From the NCBI GenBank assembly GCA_009699665.1, contig WLNS01000057.1:1-8322 (forward strand): a DNA stretch of 8,322 bases, read 5' to 3'. The DNA is from Actinomycetota bacterium (lineage in GTDB: Bacteria; Actinomycetota; Actinomycetes; Actinomycetales; Microbacteriaceae). The first letter of the stretch is position 1. Each line of letters begins with the position of its first letter. The translations under genes and the position numbers were made by a program. The notes below the pieces were generated by a model. The model saw nothing but the letters and a program-made list of their open reading frames with translations. It ran no database searches and had not been told where the DNA came from. Shown here one piece after another: positions 4,869 to 8,322 of this stretch.

Positions 4869-7553
4869 GTGGCTGGAAAACCACGCGTACATGAGGTCGC
4901 CGCCGAGTATGGCATCGATTCGAAGAAGGCTCTCGCCAAGCTAAAAGAGATTGGTGAATTCGTCAAGACGTCCGCGTCGACGATTGAACCTCCCGTTGCC
5001 CGCAAGTTGCGCGCTGCCCTTGAGGCCGAAGGCCTTAAGCCCGTGCCTGCCGCGTCGACAAAGGCTCCCGCCGCTAAGGCGCCCAAAGCCGCGGCTCCGG
5101 CAGATTCGACTGCGACCGATTCGGTCGTCGAAACTCACGCGGCCACCGATCAGCCAGGTCAACCAGAAGTTTCTGCTGCGATCGAATCCAGCGCCCCCTC
5201 GGTGTCGAGTGAATCCGATGGCGACGCCGTTGCCGGTGTAGCACCCAAGCCCGATGGCGCTCGTCCGGGTAATAATCCTTTTGCGTCGACACAGGGCATG
5301 GGCACACGCCCCGCGGGTCCCCGTCCGGGCAATAATCCTTTTGCGTCGACACAGGGCATGGGCACACGCCCCGCCGCCTCAAACATTCCTCGGCCCATGG
5401 CTCCCCGTCCGGGCAGTCAGGGCGCCCCGGCTGAACGTGGCACCTTCGGTCGTCCGGCCCGTGCCGGTGGTCCGTCCCGACCCGGCCAGGGCGGCGGAGC
5501 CCGTCCCGGTTTCGGCGGTGGTCCCGGCGGTGCTGCGGGTGCTCCCGGTGGTGCGCCCGGTCGTCCCGGATTTGCCGGTCGTCCCGGCGGTGGCGGTCGC
5601 GGACGTGGTCCCGGCGGTGGCACGGCCGGTGCGTTCGGTAAGGGTGGTGGCAAGAGTAAGTCGCGCAAGTCGAAGGCGACCAAACGTGCCGAGTATGAAT
5701 TACGTGAGGCCCCGTCACTCGGTGGCGTAAAGGTTCCCCGTGGCGATGGCACGACGGCCATTCGACTGCGCCGCGGAGCATCTCTCGCGGACTTTGCCGA
5801 GAAGATCAATGCCAGTGCCGGAGACTTGGTCACGGTTCTCTTTCACCTCGGTGAAATGGCAACAGCGACCGAGTCGCTCGATGCAGCCACCTTTGAAATT
5901 TTGGGCGACGAATTGGGCTTCAGAATCCAAATCGTCAGCCCCGAAGACGAAGACAAAGAACTCCTCGAAGGCTTCGACATCGATCTCGAAGCCGAACTCG
6001 AGGACGAAGACGATTCAACCCTCGAGATTCGGCCACCCGTGGTCACCGTCATGGGCCACGTAGATCACGGTAAGACGCGTTTGCTCGATGCCATTCGTCA
6101 GACAGACGTAGCGGGCGACGAAGCGGGCGGCATCACTCAGCACATCGGTGCCTACCAGGTGCACGCCACTCACGACGGCGTCGATCGACGCATCACCTTT
6201 ATTGACACCCCCGGTCACGAGGCCTTCACGGCAATGCGTGCGCGAGGCGCGCAGGTCACCGACATCGCGATCCTGGTGGTCGCTGCGGACGACGGCATCA
6301 TGCCCCAGACGGTTGAGGCTCTCAACCACGCGCAAGCGGCGAACGTGCCGATTGTCGTCGCGGTGAACAAGATCGACAAGCCGGACGCTAATCCGGCCAA
6401 GGTGCGCCAGCAACTCACTGAGTATGGCCTCGTTGCCGAGGAGTATGGCGGAGACGTCATGTTTGTCGACGTTTCGGCCCGGGAAGGCACCGGCATCACG
6501 CAGCTGCTTGACGCCGTGTTGCTCACGGCAGATGCCGGCCTCGACCTGCGCGCGAATCCCAACAAGGCTGCGCGCGGTATTGCGATTGAGGCTCGGCTGG
6601 ATAAGGGGCGTGGCGCAGTGGCGACCGTTCTCATTCAGTCGGGAACCCTTCGCGTGGGTGACGCCATTGTTGCCGGCACCGCATATGGTCGCGTTCGCGC
6701 GATGACCGATGAACACGGCGTTCCTGTCGAGGCGGCAACGCCCTCGCGCCCTGTTGCCATTCAGGGTCTGCAGAGTGTGCCGCGGGCTGGCGACACGCTC
6801 TTGGTCACTGAAGAAGACCGAACGGCTCGTCAAATCGCCGAAAAGCGTGAGGCTGTTGAGCGTAATGCTCTGCTCGCTAAGGCGCGCAAGCGCATCAGTC
6901 TTGAGGACTTCACCAAGGCCCTCGAAGACGGCAAGGTCGAGTCGCTCAACCTCATTATCAAGGGTGATGTCTCGGGTGCCGTTGAGGCCCTCGAAGAGTC
7001 GCTGCTCAAGATTGATGTTGACGACACGGTGCAGTTGCGCATCATCCACCGAGGTGTGGGTGCCGTCACCGAGAGTGACGTCAACCTGGCCACGGTTGAT
7101 AACGCCGTCATCATCGGCTTCAACGTTCGTCCCGACACGAAGGCGCGCGAGCGCGCCGCTCGTGAGGGCGTCGACATCCGTTTCTACTCGGTTATTTACA
7201 ATGCGCTCGAAGACATCGAAAACTCGCTCAAGGGCATGCTCAAGCCCGAGTTCGAAGAGGTTCAGTCGGGCGTTGCCGAGATTCGCGAGATTTACCGTTC
7301 CAGCAAGTTCGGAAATATCGCCGGATGTATCGTACGTAGTGGCACGATTACCCGAAACGCGAAGGCGCGAGTTATTCGCGAGGGTATCGTTCTTGCCGAC
7401 GGCCTGGCGATTGAGTCTCTGCGCCGGTTCAAAGACGACGCCACTGAAGTTAAGACGGACTTCGAGTGCGGTATCGGTCTGGGTAAGTTCAACGACATTC
7501 AGATCGGCGACGAAATCGAGACGATCGAACTCGTCGAAAAGCCGCGCGTCTAG
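4869..7553 (+). CDS. infB: Translation initiation factor IF-2
   Basis: IF2 (894 residues) is the GTPase that brings fMet-tRNA to the 30S subunit and drives subunit joining. The GTG start follows AGGAG at 4860-4864 and gives the family N-terminus MAGKPRVHEVAAEYGIDSKK. An IF2N domain at 1-52 is followed by an Ala/Pro-rich and then Gly/Pro/Arg-rich linker (about 56-262) containing a 20-residue tandem repeat at 132-171. A basic patch (262-274) and a second IF2N-like domain (about 295-358) lead to an acidic stretch (358-385). The G domain has G1 GHVDHGKT (396-403), G2 GGITQHIGAY (420-429), G3 DTPGHE (446-451), G4 NKID (500-503) and G5 SAREG (536-540); all catalytic positions, including H450, are intact. 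Domains II, III and IV (fMet-tRNA binding, about 800-890) follow to the end. The length is usual for actinobacteria. The leader holds a hairpin overlapping the ribosome binding site, so translation may be regulated. Confidence 0.97.
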   Translation: MAGKPRVHEVAAEYGIDSKKALAKLKEIGEFVKTSASTIEPPVARKLRAALEAEGLKPVPAASTKAPAAKAPKAAAPADSTATDSVVETHAATDQPGQPEVSAAIESSAPSVSSESDGDAVAGVAPKPDGARPGNNPFASTQGMGTRPAGPRPGNNPFASTQGMGTRPAASNIPRPMAPRPGSQGAPAERGTFGRPARAGGPSRPGQGGGARPGFGGGPGGAAGAPGGAPGRPGFAGRPGGGGRGRGPGGGTAGAFGKGGGKSKSRKSKATKRAEYELREAPSLGGVKVPRGDGTTAIRLRRGASLADFAEKINASAGDLVTVLFHLGEMATATESLDAATFEILGDELGFRIQIVSPEDEDKELLEGFDIDLEAELEDEDDSTLEIRPPVVTVMGHVDHGKTRLLDAIRQTDVAGDEAGGITQHIGAYQVHATHDGVDRRITFIDTPGHEAFTAMRARGAQVTDIAILVVAADDGIMPQTVEALNHAQAANVPIVVAVNKIDKPDANPAKVRQQLTEYGLVAEEYGGDVMFVDVSAREGTGITQLLDAVLLTADAGLDLRANPNKAARGIAIEARLDKGRGAVATVLIQSGTLRVGDAIVAGTAYGRVRAMTDEHGVPVEAATPSRPVAIQGLQSVPRAGDTLLVTEEDRTARQIAEKREAVERNALLAKARKRISLEDFTKALEDGKVESLNLIIKGDVSGAVEALEESLLKIDVDDTVQLRIIHRGVGAVTESDVNLATVDNAVIIGFNVRPDTKARERAAREGVDIRFYSVIYNALEDIENSLKGMLKPEFEEVQSGVAEIREIYRSSKFGNIAGCIVRSGTITRNAKARVIREGIVLADGLAIESLRRFKDDATEVKTDFECGIGLGKFNDIQIGDEIETIELVEKPRV
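5262..5374 (+). repeat. In-frame 60-bp tandem duplication in the infB linker
   Basis: Two copies, 5262-5314 and 5322-5374, have a 60-base period and differ at one base in 53 (T5270 against C5330). They encode RPGNNPFASTQGMGTRPA twice (residues 132-149 and 152-169). A shorter echo, PRPGSQGAP, follows near residue 179. Near identity at third codon positions points to a recent duplication or to gene conversion. The linker is unstructured and varies in length between species, so the reading frame tolerates it. Confidence 0.9.
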
Positions 7554-7563
7554 ACGTGGGGGA

Positions 7564-7592
7564 GGGCACGCCGCGCCATCTGCAGCGTGCCC
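7564..7592 (+). terminator. GC-rich hairpin between infB and rbfA, possible weak terminator
   Basis: GGGCACGC (7564-7571) and GCGTGCCC (7585-7592) form a perfect 8-bp stem around a 13-base loop, eleven bases after the infB stop codon. No T run follows. It could be a U-tail-less terminator of the kind proposed for actinobacteria, a 3'-end stabiliser or a processing site. The rest of the 81-base gap holds no clear promoter, so rbfA probably depends on transcription that passes this hairpin. Confidence 0.35.
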
Positions 7593-7634
7593 CTGTCACG
7601 TCGTTCGCACTGTTCCTCACACAACGGATAACGC

Positions 7635-8159
7635 ATGGTTGATCACGGTAGAGCCAGAAAACTCGCAGAACTCATCAAGGTCATTGTGGCCGAGGCGCTC
7701 GAGCGCGGCGTCATCAAGGAGCCTCTCGGTTTTGTCACCATCACCGATGTGCGGGTGACCGGTGACCTGCAACACGCGTCAATCTTCTTCACCGTCTATG
7801 GCAGTGACGAGGAGCGTGCCGAAGCGGCACGAATTCTGACGGCGAACACGGGCCGTATCCGGGGTGAGGTGGGTCGCAATCTGACCGTGCGCCTGACGCC
7901 CACCATCGAAGTGATTCTGGATGCTCTGCCCGAGTCCGCCAAAACGATTGATGACCTGCTCGCCAAAGCGGCGGCGGCCGACGCCGAGGTGGAAAGGCTG
8001 GCTCAGGCAGCCGTCTATGCCGGCGACGAAGACCCCTATGTCAAGCCGCGCGAAATCGCGGATGACGACGATGACGATGCGGATCTCACCAAAGCGAGCC
8101 TCGACGACGACGTCACGCCGTCCGGCGGCGCGTCGCCGGACTCAGGCAGATCCGCTTAG
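7635..8159 (+). CDS. rbfA: 30S ribosome-binding factor RbfA
   Basis: RbfA (174 residues) binds the maturing 30S subunit near 16S rRNA helix 1 and is needed for growth in the cold in E. coli. The ATG at 7635 gives MVDHGRARKLAELIKVIVAE, the usual actinobacterial opening; the ribosome binding site is weak (only GGA at 7626-7628). The KH-like core covers about 5-115 with GFVTITDVRVTGDLQHASIFFTVYG (32-56), TGRIRGEVGRNLTVRLTPTIEVILD (72-96) and IDDLL (105-109). Two normally conserved spots differ: KEP stands at 28-30 where relatives have DPR, and the AxG kink reads NTG (71-73). The actinobacterial extension contains YAGDEDPYVKPRE (128-140), then a six-aspartate run (143-148) and a Ser/Gly/Pro/Asp tail encoded partly by a hairpin-forming palindrome. 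Its stop codon overlaps that of the convergent gene. The family assignment is firm despite the substitutions. Confidence 0.95.
   Translation: MVDHGRARKLAELIKVIVAEALERGVIKEPLGFVTITDVRVTGDLQHASIFFTVYGSDEERAEAARILTANTGRIRGEVGRNLTVRLTPTIEVILDALPESAKTIDDLLAKAAAADAEVERLAQAAVYAGDEDPYVKPREIADDDDDDADLTKASLDDDVTPSGGASPDSGRSA
8120..8141. terminator. Perfect GC-rich inverted repeat at the convergent rbfA end, possible bidirectional terminator
   Basis: GTCCGGCG (8120-8127) and CGCCGGAC (8134-8141) are perfect inverted copies with a six-base loop GCGCGT. The repeat lies inside rbfA, 15 bases before its stop codon, and equally 14 bases past the stop of the minus-strand gene. On the plus strand a T-rich stretch (CTTCTTCTT, 8162-8170) follows about 20 bases on, which is too far for a textbook terminator; on the minus strand there is no T run. 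It is the only strong hairpin at a junction with no intergenic DNA, but termination is inferred. Confidence 0.35.
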
Positions 8160-8322
8160 GGCTTCTTCTTACCCTTGAGTCGCTCGACCTCGGCATCAAT
8201 GGCCTCGGTGGTGATCATGCGCGGGTCACGCGTTCGGTACGCATCGATGCCGAAAAACAGCGCTCCCACTCCCATGCCGAAAATCACCCAGCCCGGCCAA
8301 AAATACTGTCCCGGTGTGTTGA
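8156..8322 (-). CDS. Small 2TM-domain-like membrane protein, C-terminal part
   Basis: The minus strand is open from the window edge to the TAA at 8158-8156, giving the last 54 residues; the start lies outside. The segment begins NTPGQYFWPGWVIFGMGVGALFFGIDAYR, one hydrophobic helix (about 6-27 of the visible part) with the aromatic-Trp-Pro entry and G-x-G-x-G-x-L-F-F pattern that resembles the second helix of 2TM-domain proteins, which usually have a histidine where the second F stands. It ends in a charged amphipathic stretch (TEAIDAEVERLKGKKKP) that would face the cytoplasm. The function of this family is not known. The codon pattern and clean stop support a real gene. It converges on rbfA with a four-base overlap. 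It was too short and truncated to stand out by length, so identity rests on the hydrophobic pattern. Confidence 0.65.
   Translation of the reverse strand, partial: NTPGQYFWPGWVIFGMGVGALFFGIDAYRTRDPRMITTEAIDAEVERLKGKKKP

Noticed and set aside
5400..5660. Dense G/C-rich runs in infB that might look like a repeat element or a structured RNA
   Set aside because: They are explained by Gly/Pro/Arg codons (GGT, GGC, CCC, CGT) in the disordered IF2 linker.
6015..7049. A 344-codon open frame on the minus strand opposite the infB G domain
   Set aside because: It covers the best conserved part of IF2 on the plus strand and its product resembles no family; it is a shadow of the codon bias.
7604..7632. 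Promoter-like TTCGCA-17-GATAAC before rbfA
   Set aside because: The second hexamer ends only two bases before the ATG, so transcription would start inside the coding region, downstream of the only good start codon.
6709..7758. A 349-codon plus-strand frame running from within infB past its stop
   Set aside because: It is very rich in Ser and Arg, as expected for an out-of-frame reading of infB, and ends inside rbfA without any motif.

Overview
The window looks like chromosomal core sequence from a moderately GC-rich actinobacterium, most likely of the Micrococcales (Microbacteriaceae-like). The grounds are the long Ala/Pro/Gly/Arg-rich linker of IF2 with its NNPFASTQGMG repeats, a NusA that ends straight after the KH domains, the wording of RbfA and ProRS, and the use of GTG starts. 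This is inference from remembered family patterns, not from a search. I saw no transposase, integrase, tRNA, rRNA, CRISPR array or phage gene.

Layout. Positions 1-275 hold the 3' end of ispG (isoprenoid precursor synthesis). A 12-helix MFS exporter-like gene follows 13 bases later (289-1548), and proS (prolyl-tRNA synthetase, 1559-3325) begins 10 bases after that. A 106-base gap with a candidate promoter leads into the nusA-infB type cluster: nusA (3432-4430), ylxR/rnpM (4488-4748), infB (4869-7553) and rbfA (7635-8159). The last gene, on the minus strand (8156-8322, 5' end outside the window), encodes the end of a small membrane protein of the 2TM type. Its stop codon overlaps the rbfA stop.

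Functionally the centre of the window is the conserved transcription-translation cluster: NusA for elongation, pausing and antitermination, YlxR as a small RNA-binding protein, IF2 for initiator tRNA delivery and subunit joining, RbfA for 30S maturation, and ProRS charging tRNA-Pro just upstream. The rimP gene, often found directly before nusA, is not here.

No new multi-gene system is visible; all the proteins belong to known families. The unexplained structure lies in the spacers. A perfect 11-bp hairpin takes in part of the infB Shine-Dalgarno sequence. A 26-bp near-palindrome sits across the ylxR stop codon. A GC-rich hairpin lies between infB and rbfA, and another lies inside the last codons of rbfA at the convergent junction. 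proS has no good ribosome binding site but has a TANNNT box placed as expected for a leaderless mRNA. These are the parts worth a second look, and all of them are hypotheses from sequence alone.
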